A stretch of 64,000 nt of DNA from Bin5 sp965204705 (GTDB lineage Bacteria > Chloroflexota > Anaerolineae > Caldilineales > Caldilineaceae), in contig OZ242006.1 in assembly GCA_965204705.1 (NCBI GenBank), positions 2,728,001-2,792,000 on the forward strand, read 5' to 3'. This document shows positions 36,537 through 45,777 of the stretch, piece by piece (position 1 is the stretch's first letter; each line of letters starts with the position of its first letter). Both the position numbers and the translations under genes were made by a program. Below the pieces are notes generated by a model, which was not told where the DNA came from, made no database searches, and saw nothing but the letters and a program-made list of their open reading frames with translations.

Positions 36537-39500
36537 CTATCCGGAGCCGTCGCATGAAGGTAGATTCAGACTCTCCAGATGGGCGGCCACACTTGCTATC
36601 AGACTGGACAGGTCGAGGCCTTCTGGCAGGCAAAGCTGATTGCCAGTGAGGTCCAATTCCGTCAGCCTGGCAAGAGTGCTCGAGTTCGGGACGGGGCCGG
36701 TCAACTGATTGTCATTCAGGTATAGCCGCCTAAAGTTTGTGAGGGCCTCTAAATTCGGAATGTGACCAGTCAACAGGTTGCTAAAGAGACTCACTGCTTC
36801 CAGCTTCGTCAAGAGGTTAAGTTCCGGGATCGGCCCGGCTAACTGGTTCTGATGCAAGTACAGCCCCCTAAGTTTAAGCAGAACTGTCAATTCGGGGATT
36901 TGCCCTGACAGCCGATTGGAGTCCAGAAAGAGCTCTTCTAGGTTCGTGAGAGCGCTCAAGTCGGGAATCTGCCCGCTCAACTGGCTGGAGCCTAAGTCCA
37001 ATCGGTACAATTTCTCGAGGGCACTAAGATCGGGGATTGGACCGGTCAATTGACTGTGACCGAGGAACATGGATTCCACGTTTTTGAGGGAACTCAGGTC
37101 GGGGATTGGCCCGCTCAGTAAGTTGGACCCCATGGACAGATACTTCAAATTGGTGAGGGAACCCAGATTCGGAATCGGGCCGGTCAACTGATTGTGACTA
37201 AGATTGAGCCATTGCAGGTCTGAGAGGGCACTCAAGTCGGGGATTGAACCTGTCAACTGGTTAGAGTCAATCCATAGTTCCGTCAAGTTGGTGAGTGCGC
37301 TCAGATCGGGAATTGACCCCGTCAACTGATTGCTCCTCAAGGACAGGACCATCAGGTTGGTGAGCGCCGAAAGATCAGGGATAGGCCCGGTAAATTGATT
37401 GTAACCAAGTGACAGGTCTGACAGGTTGATTAAGGCCCCTAAATCGGGAATCTGTCCATTCAGTTTGTTTGCGTTCAGGTTAAGTTCTCTGAGGTCGGTG
37501 AGAGCACTCAAGTCGGGAACTGAGCCTGTTAGTCCGTTGTTACTGAGGTTCAAGCCTATTAGGTTAGTGTAAGAACTCAGGTCGGGGATCTGCCCAGTCA
37601 AACGGCTGCTGCTAATGTCTAGACTCATCAGGTTGGCGAGATAGCTCAGATCGGGAACTGGCACTGCCAGGGGATTGACGTTGAGCGACAGGCGCGTCAA
37701 TTTTGTGAGGCCACTCATGTCCGGGATGGGACCGGTAAATCGGTTGAAACTGAGGTTCAGACTCGTCAAATCGGACAGAGCGCTCAGATCCGGAACCGGC
37801 CCGTTAAACTGGTTGAAGCTCAGATCGAGTGTCGTCAAGTTGGTGAGTTTGGTTAAGTCGGGGATCGATCCCCTCAGCTTGTTGTCTTTAAGAGACAACT
37901 TTACGAGGCCGGACAGATCAGCAGTGAAATCAGAGGGCAGGCTGTTCAGATTGTTGTTGGCCAGATCCAGGCTGTTCAGGTTGGACAAGCCGGCAAATGC
38001 GCCGTCAGGAAGGGTTGTAAGGCCGCTGGCACTCAAGTTCAAACTGCTCAGATTGGTCAGACCGCCGAAAACGCCTTCAGGCAAACTGCCAAATCCATTG
38101 ACCTGCATCTCAAGAATCCGCAAGTTAGCCAGGTCGCTGAAGATACCTGAGGGCAGGCTGCCAAGGTTGTTGCCATCGACACGCAGATGATCGAGATTGG
38201 TCAGACCCGCAAAAACGTTGGCTGGCAGACTGCCCAAACTATTTCTATACAAGAGAAGAACACGCAGATTGGACAGCCCCCCAAAAGCATCTGAAGACAA
38301 GCCGCTAAAGCCGTTCCTTTGTAGTGCCAGGTTTTCCAGCTTGGTGAGTTCGCCCAGATTCGGAATCGTCCCAGTCAACTGATTGTACCCAAGATACAGA
38401 GTCACCAAATTGGTGAGCCCGCTCACATCCGGGATCGACCCCGTCAGTTGGTTGCCTCTGAGGTTTAGCACTGTCAGATTACCGAGGGCGTTTAGGTCCG
38501 GAAGTTTACCCGTCAACCCATTGTCCCAAAGAACCAACTGTGTAACATTACCGCCCTCGTCGGTGACCACACCGTACCAGGAGCCGAGCGGCGCGTCGGA
38601 CAGCCAGTTTCTGCTATTATGCCAGTTTGCTCCACCTGTTGCCTCGTAAAACGCAACCAACGCGGCCCTCTCCCCGGCAGTCGAGCACGAAGGCAGTCTC
38701 AGGCTCTCCACCTGAGCGACCACACCTTCACTCAGACCTGTCAAGTCTGAGTTTCCGGATAAGCACAACTGATTTCCGGAGAGGTCTAACCATATCAATT
38801 TAGTGAGACTACTGAGATCTGGAATCGGTCCAGTCAACTGATTGGCACTCAGATTCAACGTGGTCAGATTGGCGAGATCGTCGAAGACACCCGCTGGCAG
38901 ACTGCTCAAGCCATTTTCTTGCATTTCCAGAATCCGCAAGTTGACTAGGCCATTGAAGATACCTGAGGGCAGGCTAGCCAGGTTGTTGCCATCGACACGC
39001 AGATGATCAAGAGTGGTCAGACCTGCAAAGACGTTGGCAGACAGACTGCTCAGACTATTCCTATAAAGAAGGAGAACACGCAGATCGGACAACCCCCCAA
39101 AAGCATCTGAAGACAAGCCGCTAAAGCCGTTTCTCTGTAGTGCCAGGTCTCTCAACTCGGGGAGGTCGCCCAGATTCGGGATAGTCCCAGTCAGCTGATT
39201 GTAGCCAAGATACAGAGTCACCAAATTGGTGAGCGCGCTGACGTCCGGGATCTCCCCGCTCAACTGGTTGTTGCCGAGGTGTATTTCCCTAAGGTTGGCT
39301 AGATTGCTCAAGTCGGGGATCGTTCCGCTCAGCTTGTTGAAGCCTAGGTTCAGGTACCACAGTTGGGTAAGGCCATTAAGATCGGGAATCGACTCGTTTA
39401 GCTCATTGCCGTCCAGGGAGAGGTAAATCAGGTTAGTGAGAGCGTTCAGATCCGGGATGCGCCCGCTTAACTGATTATTGCTGAATCTGAGGTCGGTTAA

Positions 39501-42500
39501 ACTGGTAAGTGCGTTCAACTCCGGGACAGGCCCCGTCAACTCGTTGACACTGAGGTCAAGGCTCCCTAGCTTAGTGAGAGGACTAAGTTCGGGGATTGGT
39601 CCTGACAGATTGTTGTCACTTAGGGCGATGCGCGTCAGATTGGTGAGCGTGCTCAGATCGGGAACTGGACCGGTCAACTCGTTGTAACTAATCTCGAGGT
39701 GCGTCAAGTTATTGAGGGCACTCAATTCGGGGATTGGACCGGTCAACTGGTTGGAGGCGAGGTTCAAAGCTGTCAGTCTGGCAAGCGCGCTCAAATCAGG
39801 GATCGGTCCTGACAGCCGGTTTCCGCTGAGGGACAGACTCTTCAAACTGGTTAGGGCGCCTAGATCCGGGATCGGGCCACTCAACTGATTCTGAACTAGG
39901 TTCAGAGTGGTCAATCTGGCAAGTGTGCTCAGATCCGGGACTGGCCCTGTCAATTGGTTGCGACCGAGATCCAGCCGCGTAAGGTTGGGCAAAGCGCCCA
40001 GATCTGGAATCTGCCCCTTCAAACCATTGCCTTCGAGAACCAGCTCGGCGACGTGACCGTCCTCGTCGGTGACCACACCGTACCAGGAGCCGAGCGGCGC
40101 GTCGGACAGCCAGTTTCTGCTATTATGCCAGTTTGCTCCATCTGTTGCCTCGTAAAACGCAACCAACGCGGCCCTCTCCTCGGCAGTCGAGCACGAAGGT
40201 AGTCTCAGGCTCTCCACCTGAGCAGCCACACCTTCATTCAGTCCTGACAGGTCTGAGTTTCCGGATGAGCATAACTGATTACCATGAAGGTTTAACCATA
40301 ACAGTTTAGTGAGACTACTGAGATCTGGAATCGGTCCAGTCAACTGATTGGCACTCAGATTCAACGTGGTCAGATTGGCGAGATCGTCGAAAACACCCGC
40401 TGGCAGACTGCTCAAGCCATTTTCTTGCATTTCCAGAATCCGCAAGTTGACCAGGCCATTGAAGATACCTGAGGGCAGGCTAGCCAGGTTGTTGCCATCG
40501 ACGCGCAGATGATCAAGAGTGGTCAGCCCCGCAAAAGCGTTGGCAGGCAGACTGCTCAAACTATTTCTATACAATAGGAGAACACGCAGATCGGACAGCC
40601 CCCCAAAAGCATCTGAAGACAAGCCGCTAAAGCCGTTCCTCTGTAGTGCCAGGTTTTGCAGCTTGGTGAGGTGGCCCAGATTCGGAATCGTCCCAGTCAA
40701 CTGATTGTACCCAAGATACAGAGTCACCAGATTGGTGAGCGCGCTCACATCCGGGACCTCACCGCTCAACTGGTTGTTGCCAAGGTAGAGCTCCCTCAGA
40801 TTGGCTAGTGCGCTCAGGTCGGGAATCGAACCGGACAACTGGTTGAATCCGAGGTCTAGATATCCCATGTTGCTGAGTGCGCTGAGATCTGGGATCGAAC
40901 CGGAGAGCTGATTGTGACTGAGGTCAAGATACTGCAGATGGCTATAGGCGCTGAGATCTGGGATCGCTCCGGACAGCTGATTGTGGCTGAGGTCGAGAGA
41001 CACAAGGGAGGTCAGGGCGCTCAGGTCGGGGACCTGTCCGGTCAATTGGCCGTGACTGAGACTTAGCCAGCGCAAGTTTACAAGTGCGCTCAATTCCGAC
41101 AATGATGCCGATAACTGGCTGGACCCCAAGTTTAGGTATACCAAGTTTGTGAGGGCGCTCAGACCGGTGATTGGCCCTGTCAAGTCGTTGGAGCTGAGGC
41201 TTAAGTATCGCAGATTTGTGAGGGCGCTCAGATCGGGAATCGACCCGCTCAACTCATTTCTGGCTAGGGATAGGTAAGTCAGATTTGTAAGGCCGTTTAG
41301 ATCGGGAATCGACCCACTCAGCTTATTGTCTCCTAAGGATAGGTGCGTCAGATTCGTAAGGCCACTCAGATCTGGAATCGACCCGCTCAGTTCGTTGGCG
41401 CCCAGGGAGAGGTACGTCAGGTTTGTAGGGCCACTCAGTTCTGGAATCGACCCGCTCAGCTTATTGCCAGCTAGAGTTAGGTACGACAGGCTGGTGAGAG
41501 CGCTCAGATCCGGGATTCGCCCTGTCAACTCGTTGAAACCGAGGTCAACATACTTTAGATCAGTTAGGGCACTAAGTTCTGGTATTAATCCTGACAGCCT
41601 GTTGTCATAAAGGTCGACGTATGTCAGCTTGGTAAGAGCGCTCAGATCGGGAATAGGACCGGTCAGCTGGTTGTAACTGATTTCGAGTTGCCTCAACTGT
41701 GTAAGGGTGCTCAAATCGGGGATTGGACCAGTCAGTTGGTTGGAGTAGAGGCTCAGAGCCTCCAGTTTTGTAAGCGCGCTCAAGTCCGGAATCGATCCGG
41801 TCAAATTGGTTTGACTCAAATTAAGATAGGTTAACGCTTTGAGTGCGCTCAAATCAGGTATCGATCCGGTCAATTGGTTTCCACTAAGGTCCAGCCATGT
41901 CAGGTCTGTGTACGCGCTGAGATTGGGGATAGGCCCTGTCAACCGATTGTTCCCGAGTCCCAATCCCGTCAGGTTGGTATTCGCGCTCAAGTCTGGGACT
42001 GGCCCAGTTAACTGATTCTGAATCAGGTTCAATAAGGTTAATTTGGTCAGCGCGCTCAGGTCCGGGACAGGTCCGGAAAGCTCGTTGCCACTAAGGATCA
42101 AATCGGTCAATTTGGTAAGGGCACTCAAGTCAGGAACTGGCCCGGTCAACTGGTTGAAACCAAGGTCCAGCACTGTCAAATTATTGAGTGCGCTCAGATT
42201 CGGGATAGCCCCCGTCAGGTGATTTCCCTTGAGGTTCAGCTTCTTAAGACTGTTCAGGGCGCTTAGATCTGGGAGATTTCCCCACAACCCATTGCCCTCA
42301 AGAACCAACTCTGTTACATGGCCCCCCTCGTCAGTGACCACACCGTGCCACGCACCGATCGGATCGTCGCTCAGCCACCTTTCGCTGTTATACCAGTCTG
42401 CCCCACCTGTCGCCTCGTAGAACGCCACCAAAGCGGCCCTTTCCTCGGAAGTCGAGCAAAAAGGAAGTGCAAGGCTCTCTAAGTGTGTGGCAACCGCCTC

Positions 42501-45089
42501 ATTTGAACCGGAAGGATCTGAGCCACCTGTGAGGCACAAACGATTTCCAGACAGGTCCAGTTCTGTCAACGAGTTCAGGGCGCTCAATTCCGGGAAGGGT
42601 CCCGTAAGATTGTTGTGACTAAGCAACAAGGTCGTGAGCTCGGTCAGTGTACTGAGGTCTGGGATGTCGCCGCTAAGCTGGTTGTTGTCGAAGGCCAGAT
42701 GACCCAACTGAGTGAGCGCGCTCAAATCGGGAATCGACCCGGTCAACTCGTTATCCCCGAAGTCTAGAGACCGCAATCTGATGAGTGCCCTTAAGTCGGG
42801 GATCGGCCCGGTCAAATAGTTGTGCCTGAGATCGAGAATTACTATGTTAGTGAAATCGCTCAGTGGGGAGATAGATCCGGTCAAATTACTGTTACTGAGA
42901 TCGAGCGATTCCAGTTCGGTGAGTGGACTCACTTCCGAAAAAGAAACTGTCAATCGGTTGCCCCCAAGGTGTAGATGTCTCAAGCTTGTCAGGGCTCTCA
43001 GATTGGGGACCTCTCCGGTCAGACTGTTGTTGGAAAGGTACAGGGTGTTCAGACTTGTAAGGGCACTGAGATCCGGGACTCTCCCGCCCAACTGATTGTA
43101 GCCGAGTGATAACTCTTCCAGACTGGTTAGGGCCCCCAATTCGGGGATCTGGCCCGTCAGCTGGTTATCACTGAAGTCAAGGAGTGTCAGGTTGACTAGA
43201 GCACTCAAATCGGGGATAGACCCAGTCAGTTCATTGGAAGAGAGTCTGATGGTGATCAGGTCTGTGAGAGCACGCAAATCGGGGATCAGGCCGGTCAATT
43301 GGTTAGAACTAAGGTCCAGCACTGTCAGCTTGCTGAGACTGCTCAGATTCGGGACGGGTCCAGTCAGCTGGTTGCCGGACAGGGTTAGTGAATTCAGGCT
43401 GGTAAGGCCACTCATACTCGGTAACGGACCCGACAACTGGTTGGTACTGAGGTTCAGCACGGTCAAATTGCTGAGAGCGCTCAATTCCGGGAACGATCCA
43501 TTCAACCCAAGGTCTTCAAGAATCAACTGCGTAACGTGCCCATCCTCGTCCGTGACCACACCGTGCCAGGAACCGAGCGGCGCGTCGGTCAACCAGAATT
43601 CGCTTTCTGACCAGTTCGCCCCGTCCGTCGACTCGAAAAGAGCCACCAAGGCTGCCCTCTCTTCAGGCAGGCCAGGCATGCCCGAAGCTACATGAACGGT
43701 GGCGTGGACATACTCCGACCACGCGCTGGTTTCCCCCGACTCGCTCACGGCGCGTATCGCGTAGTAGTAGGTTGTGCCCGCAATGACTTCGACATGGCTG
43801 TAGTTTGTTCCCGTTAAGGCGCCGTCGTCTAGCTGCTGCCAGCCGTCTAGCCTCGTCCACGTCCACAGATCGTAGCGCAGCGCGCCTGGAACCGCCTCCC
43901 AACTCAACTCAACCGAGTTCTCGCCCGCCTCAGCTGACAAAACGGACTTAGCCAGAACCGTGATCGTCGCAGTCGGCGTGGCCGTTGCCTCCGAACCCAG
44001 AGTCGAAGTCGGTGTAGGCGTAACACTGGACGTAGGTGTAGCACTGGGCGTCGGCCCAGTGGGGTCAATCACTGCAACAGCCGTTGCAGAGGCGCGCTCC
44101 GACCACGCGCCCGGTTTACCAGCTTCGCTAACGGCGCGGATCCAATAATAGTAAGTCGTCCCCGCCACGACCTCCCTGTGCCTGAAAAAAGTGTCGGTCA
44201 GCGCGCCGTCGTCCAGCTGGTAGTAGCCAATCGTGCTATCCCACCACGCCCAAAGTTCGTAACGCGCGGCCCCCGCCACCTCTCCCCAACGCAACTCTAT
44301 CTCTCCTTCGCCCTCCTCAGTTGTCAGTACCGGAGCCGCCAGTACCAATTCGACTGGCTCCGACGTAGGGGTTGCCGTCTGCGTAGCCGGTGGCTCTGAG
44401 GCCCCCTCCGGAATATCGGCCTCCGTCGGCGTTGCCGTGGGTGTATCCAAGTTTGTAGCCGGCAGGGTTGGAGTCAGTGCAGAAGGTGCCTTCGCCGTTG
44501 GTGTTGCTGTGAGCGTGTCCGTGTCTGTGTCTTTAGCCGGCTGGGTTGGAGTCTGCGTCGAAGTTGCAGTCCCCATTGCTGTCACCGTTGCAGCGTCCGT
44601 TGCTGTTGCCGTTGGTGTATACGTTTCTGCTGCTGCCTGAGTCGGAGTCAGTGTCGAAGTTGCTGTCGGTGAAGGGGCTTGGTTCTCTGGTGCTGTCGCA
44701 TTGGCGTACTCCGACCACGGGCTCGTTTCTCCAGTGCCGTCTACCGCCCGAACCGCATAATAGTAGGTCCTGCCTGGAACAAGCTCTCTGTGCATCAAGG
44801 ATGTATCTGTCAAACTGCCGTCATCTAACTGCTGCCAGTCGTCGACACTGTCCCACACCCACAGATCGTACCTGACAGCGCCGGAGACTAGACTCCAACT
44901 TAGCTCGACTGTGTACGCCTCGGTCAGCGTCGCGGTCAACACAGGCGTGTCCAATCCTGTCGAAGACTCGGTCTGAGCGTAGGTCTCCCTATGAAGGATG
45001 AAAGCGAGGAAAATAAGTGCCGCTACAAAGGCGGCCACATGAAGAGAGCTACGGTATTTCAACGCCAACCTGCGTGTATCGTCTTCCAT
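36537..45089 (-). CDS. Giant secreted leucine-rich-repeat protein with fibronectin-III-like modules
   Basis: The 2850-residue protein has a signal peptide (hydrophobic about 16-33, likely cut after TYA) and three fibronectin-III-like modules of about 90 residues, joined by long Thr/Pro/Ala linkers. Four LRR blocks follow, each opened by a cap containing ERAALVAFYEATxGAxW and GxWxGVVTDExG. The LRRs have a strict period of 23 residues, consensus LSALTNLTxLxLxxNxLSG then IPD, close to the plant-type LRR but one residue shorter. Near the middle are stretches of 24-residue repeats with DAFGGLSDLRVLLL. No membrane anchor or enzyme domain is at the C-terminus (ends in LPSCDGSG). The start at 45089 has GGGAGG seven bases upstream. 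A role in binding host or neighbour-cell surfaces is an inference from domain type. Confidence 0.92.
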   Translation of the reverse strand: MEDDTRRLALKYRSSLHVAAFVAALIFLAFILHRETYAQTESSTGLDTPVLTATLTEAYTVELSWSLVSGAVRYDLWVWDSVDDWQQLDDGSLTDTSLMHRELVPGRTYYYAVRAVDGTGETSPWSEYANATAPENQAPSPTATSTLTPTQAAAETYTPTATATDAATVTAMGTATSTQTPTQPAKDTDTDTLTATPTAKAPSALTPTLPATNLDTPTATPTEADIPEGASEPPATQTATPTSEPVELVLAAPVLTTEEGEGEIELRWGEVAGAARYELWAWWDSTIGYYQLDDGALTDTFFRHREVVAGTTYYYWIRAVSEAGKPGAWSERASATAVAVIDPTGPTPSATPTSSVTPTPTSTLGSEATATPTATITVLAKSVLSAEAGENSVELSWEAVPGALRYDLWTWTRLDGWQQLDDGALTGTNYSHVEVIAGTTYYYAIRAVSESGETSAWSEYVHATVHVASGMPGLPEERAALVALFESTDGANWSESEFWLTDAPLGSWHGVVTDEDGHVTQLILEDLGLNGSFPELSALSNLTVLNLSTNQLSGPLPSMSGLTSLNSLTLSGNQLTGPVPNLSSLSKLTVLDLSSNQLTGLIPDLRALTDLITIRLSSNELTGSIPDLSALVNLTLLDFSDNQLTGQIPELGALTSLEELSLGYNQLGGRVPDLSALTSLNTLYLSNNSLTGEVPNLRALTSLRHLHLGGNRLTVSFSEVSPLTELESLDLSNSNLTGSISPLSDFTNIVILDLRHNYLTGPIPDLRALIRLRSLDFGDNELTGSIPDLSALTQLGHLAFDNNQLSGDIPDLSTLTELTTLLLSHNNLTGPFPELSALNSLTELDLSGNRLCLTGGSDPSGSNEAVATHLESLALPFCSTSEERAALVAFYEATGGADWYNSERWLSDDPIGAWHGVVTDEGGHVTELVLEGNGLWGNLPDLSALNSLKKLNLKGNHLTGAIPNLSALNNLTVLDLGFNQLTGPVPDLSALTKLTDLILSGNELSGPVPDLSALTKLTLLNLIQNQLTGPVPDLSANTNLTGLGLGNNRLTGPIPNLSAYTDLTWLDLSGNQLTGSIPDLSALKALTYLNLSQTNLTGSIPDLSALTKLEALSLYSNQLTGPIPDLSTLTQLRQLEISYNQLTGPIPDLSALTKLTYVDLYDNRLSGLIPELSALTDLKYVDLGFNELTGRIPDLSALTSLSYLTLAGNKLSGSIPELSGPTNLTYLSLGANELSGSIPDLSGLTNLTHLSLGDNKLSGSIPDLNGLTNLTYLSLARNELSGSIPDLSALTNLRYLSLSSNDLTGPITGLSALTNLVYLNLGSSQLSASLSELSALVNLRWLSLSHGQLTGQVPDLSALTSLVSLDLSHNQLSGAIPDLSAYSHLQYLDLSHNQLSGSIPDLSALSNMGYLDLGFNQLSGSIPDLSALANLRELYLGNNQLSGEVPDVSALTNLVTLYLGYNQLTGTIPNLGHLTKLQNLALQRNGFSGLSSDAFGGLSDLRVLLLYRNSLSSLPANAFAGLTTLDHLRVDGNNLASLPSGIFNGLVNLRILEMQENGLSSLPAGVFDDLANLTTLNLSANQLTGPIPDLSSLTKLLWLNLHGNQLCSSGNSDLSGLNEGVAAQVESLRLPSCSTAEERAALVAFYEATDGANWHNSRNWLSDAPLGSWYGVVTDEDGHVAELVLEGNGLKGQIPDLGALPNLTRLDLGRNQLTGPVPDLSTLARLTTLNLVQNQLSGPIPDLGALTSLKSLSLSGNRLSGPIPDLSALARLTALNLASNQLTGPIPELSALNNLTHLEISYNELTGPVPDLSTLTNLTRIALSDNNLSGPIPELSPLTKLGSLDLSVNELTGPVPELNALTSLTDLRFSNNQLSGRIPDLNALTNLIYLSLDGNELNESIPDLNGLTQLWYLNLGFNKLSGTIPDLSNLANLREIHLGNNQLSGEIPDVSALTNLVTLYLGYNQLTGTIPNLGDLPELRDLALQRNGFSGLSSDAFGGLSDLRVLLLYRNSLSSLSANVFAGLTTLDHLRVDGNNLASLPSGIFNGLVNLRILEMQENGLSSLPAGVFDDLANLTTLNLSANQLTGPIPDLSSLTKLIWLDLSGNQLCLSGNSDLTGLSEGVVAQVESLRLPSCSTAGERAALVAFYEATGGANWHNSRNWLSDAPLGSWYGVVTDEGGNVTQLVLWDNGLTGKLPDLNALGNLTVLNLRGNQLTGSIPDVSGLTNLVTLYLGYNQLTGTIPNLGELTKLENLALQRNGFSGLSSDAFGGLSNLRVLLLYRNSLGSLPANVFAGLTNLDHLRVDGNNLGSLPSGIFSDLANLRILEMQVNGFGSLPEGVFGGLTNLSSLNLSASGLTTLPDGAFAGLSNLNSLDLANNNLNSLPSDFTADLSGLVKLSLKDNKLRGSIPDLTKLTNLTTLDLSFNQFNGPVPDLSALSDLTSLNLSFNRFTGPIPDMSGLTKLTRLSLNVNPLAVPVPDLSYLANLMSLDISSSRLTGQIPDLSSYTNLIGLNLSNNGLTGSVPDLSALTDLRELNLNANKLNGQIPDLGALINLSDLSLGYNQFTGPIPDLSALTNLMVLSLRSNQLTGSIPDLSALTNLTELWIDSNQLTGSIPDLSALSDLQWLNLSHNQLTGPIPNLGSLTNLKYLSMGSNLLSGPIPDLSSLKNVESMFLGHSQLTGPIPDLSALEKLYRLDLGSSQLSGQIPDLSALTNLEELFLDSNRLSGQIPELTVLLKLRGLYLHQNQLAGPIPELNLLTKLEAVSLFSNLLTGHIPNLEALTNFRRLYLNDNQLTGPVPNSSTLARLTELDLTGNQLCLPEGLDLSSLIASVAAHLESLNLPSCDGSG
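38140..40745 (-). repeat. Internal 1506-bp-period duplication in the giant LRR gene
   Basis: The segment around 38571-39250 recurs at 40077-40756 with nearly the same bases, including the caps, and an exact offset of 1506 bp (502 codons) holds over at least 600 bp. A shorter third copy of the 24-residue-repeat part lies at about 38150-38400, with offset 816 bp. The much lower similarity of other LRR units shows that these copies are recent or kept alike by gene conversion. Confidence 0.8.
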
Positions 45090-45777
45090 GGGGGGTCCTC
45101 CCATCAACCTACGACGCACTCCTGTGCAAGTGTGCTGCAGCTTAGGATCTGCTACGTGGCAGTCCTGGGGCCAAAGAGCTGGGCAACGGCCAGGGCAGAC
45201 CTCTCCATACTGACGCTTTCCTGCGAACAAACTGTGGAAGGAGAGCGAGACCGTTTACCTCTGAAGTACAGTCTATACCCATCCCGCAACGACGGTCTCG
45301 CTCAAATGTATCGAAATTGGGACTTCGATCTCCCGGAAGTGGTACGCCGTCAAATCACCGTCACAATTGGTGCTAAGCGCAAAGTAAACAGCCTGGAAGT
45401 GCTCCTATCAAAATGAGGCTGAGCTCGAGACTACCGCTTTGGAACAGAATGAGAAGACTCGACACGCCGAGGGTATCGCCAACAATGGCACGCGCCACAA
45501 CCCAACGTACAGCAATCAGAAAGCACCCCGTCCCCAGGAAGCAGAGCACGCAAGAAACTAGAGCCGGTGGAAGTTTTGCTGAATGGCGATGTGCAAGAGG
45601 AGCTAATGTGCACCGCCTGGAAGGGCCGCATAGTCACACTATGTAACGCCAAAGCGCCTCTGGCGTTTTTCACGACCTGTCGAGAATCTATCTGCCTGTT
45701 CCCCGATAGGCTCTGGCGAACCACATCCCTGACAGGCCTAAGGGCGCGCCTCTATCACCCATGTTCCCGCCGAAAGT
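45090..45777. other. Intergenic region between the two LRR genes
   Basis: No credible gene was seen in these 688 bp. Short frames on the plus strand lack family features. A hairpin with a 7-bp stem (AACGCCA/TGGCGTT, 45645-45667) followed by three T on the plus strand resembles a terminator, but no plus-strand gene precedes it and the minus-strand side lacks a T-run. The promoter of the giant LRR gene should lie here but was not resolved. Confidence 0.5.

Noticed and set aside
37675..43695. Many plus-strand open frames opposite the giant LRR gene
   Set aside because: They are antisense shadows made by the 69-bp coding repeat of the LRR gene, share its periodicity, and have no ribosome sites or family features.
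36537..43700. Regular repeats that could be mistaken for a CRISPR array
   Set aside because: The 69-bp period is protein-coding (23-residue LRRs), units vary throughout, and there are no unique spacers between constant repeats.
45645..45670. Terminator-like hairpin between the LRR genes
   Set aside because: It points in plus direction with only three T after it, and no plus-strand gene precedes it; kept only as a note in the intergenic entry.
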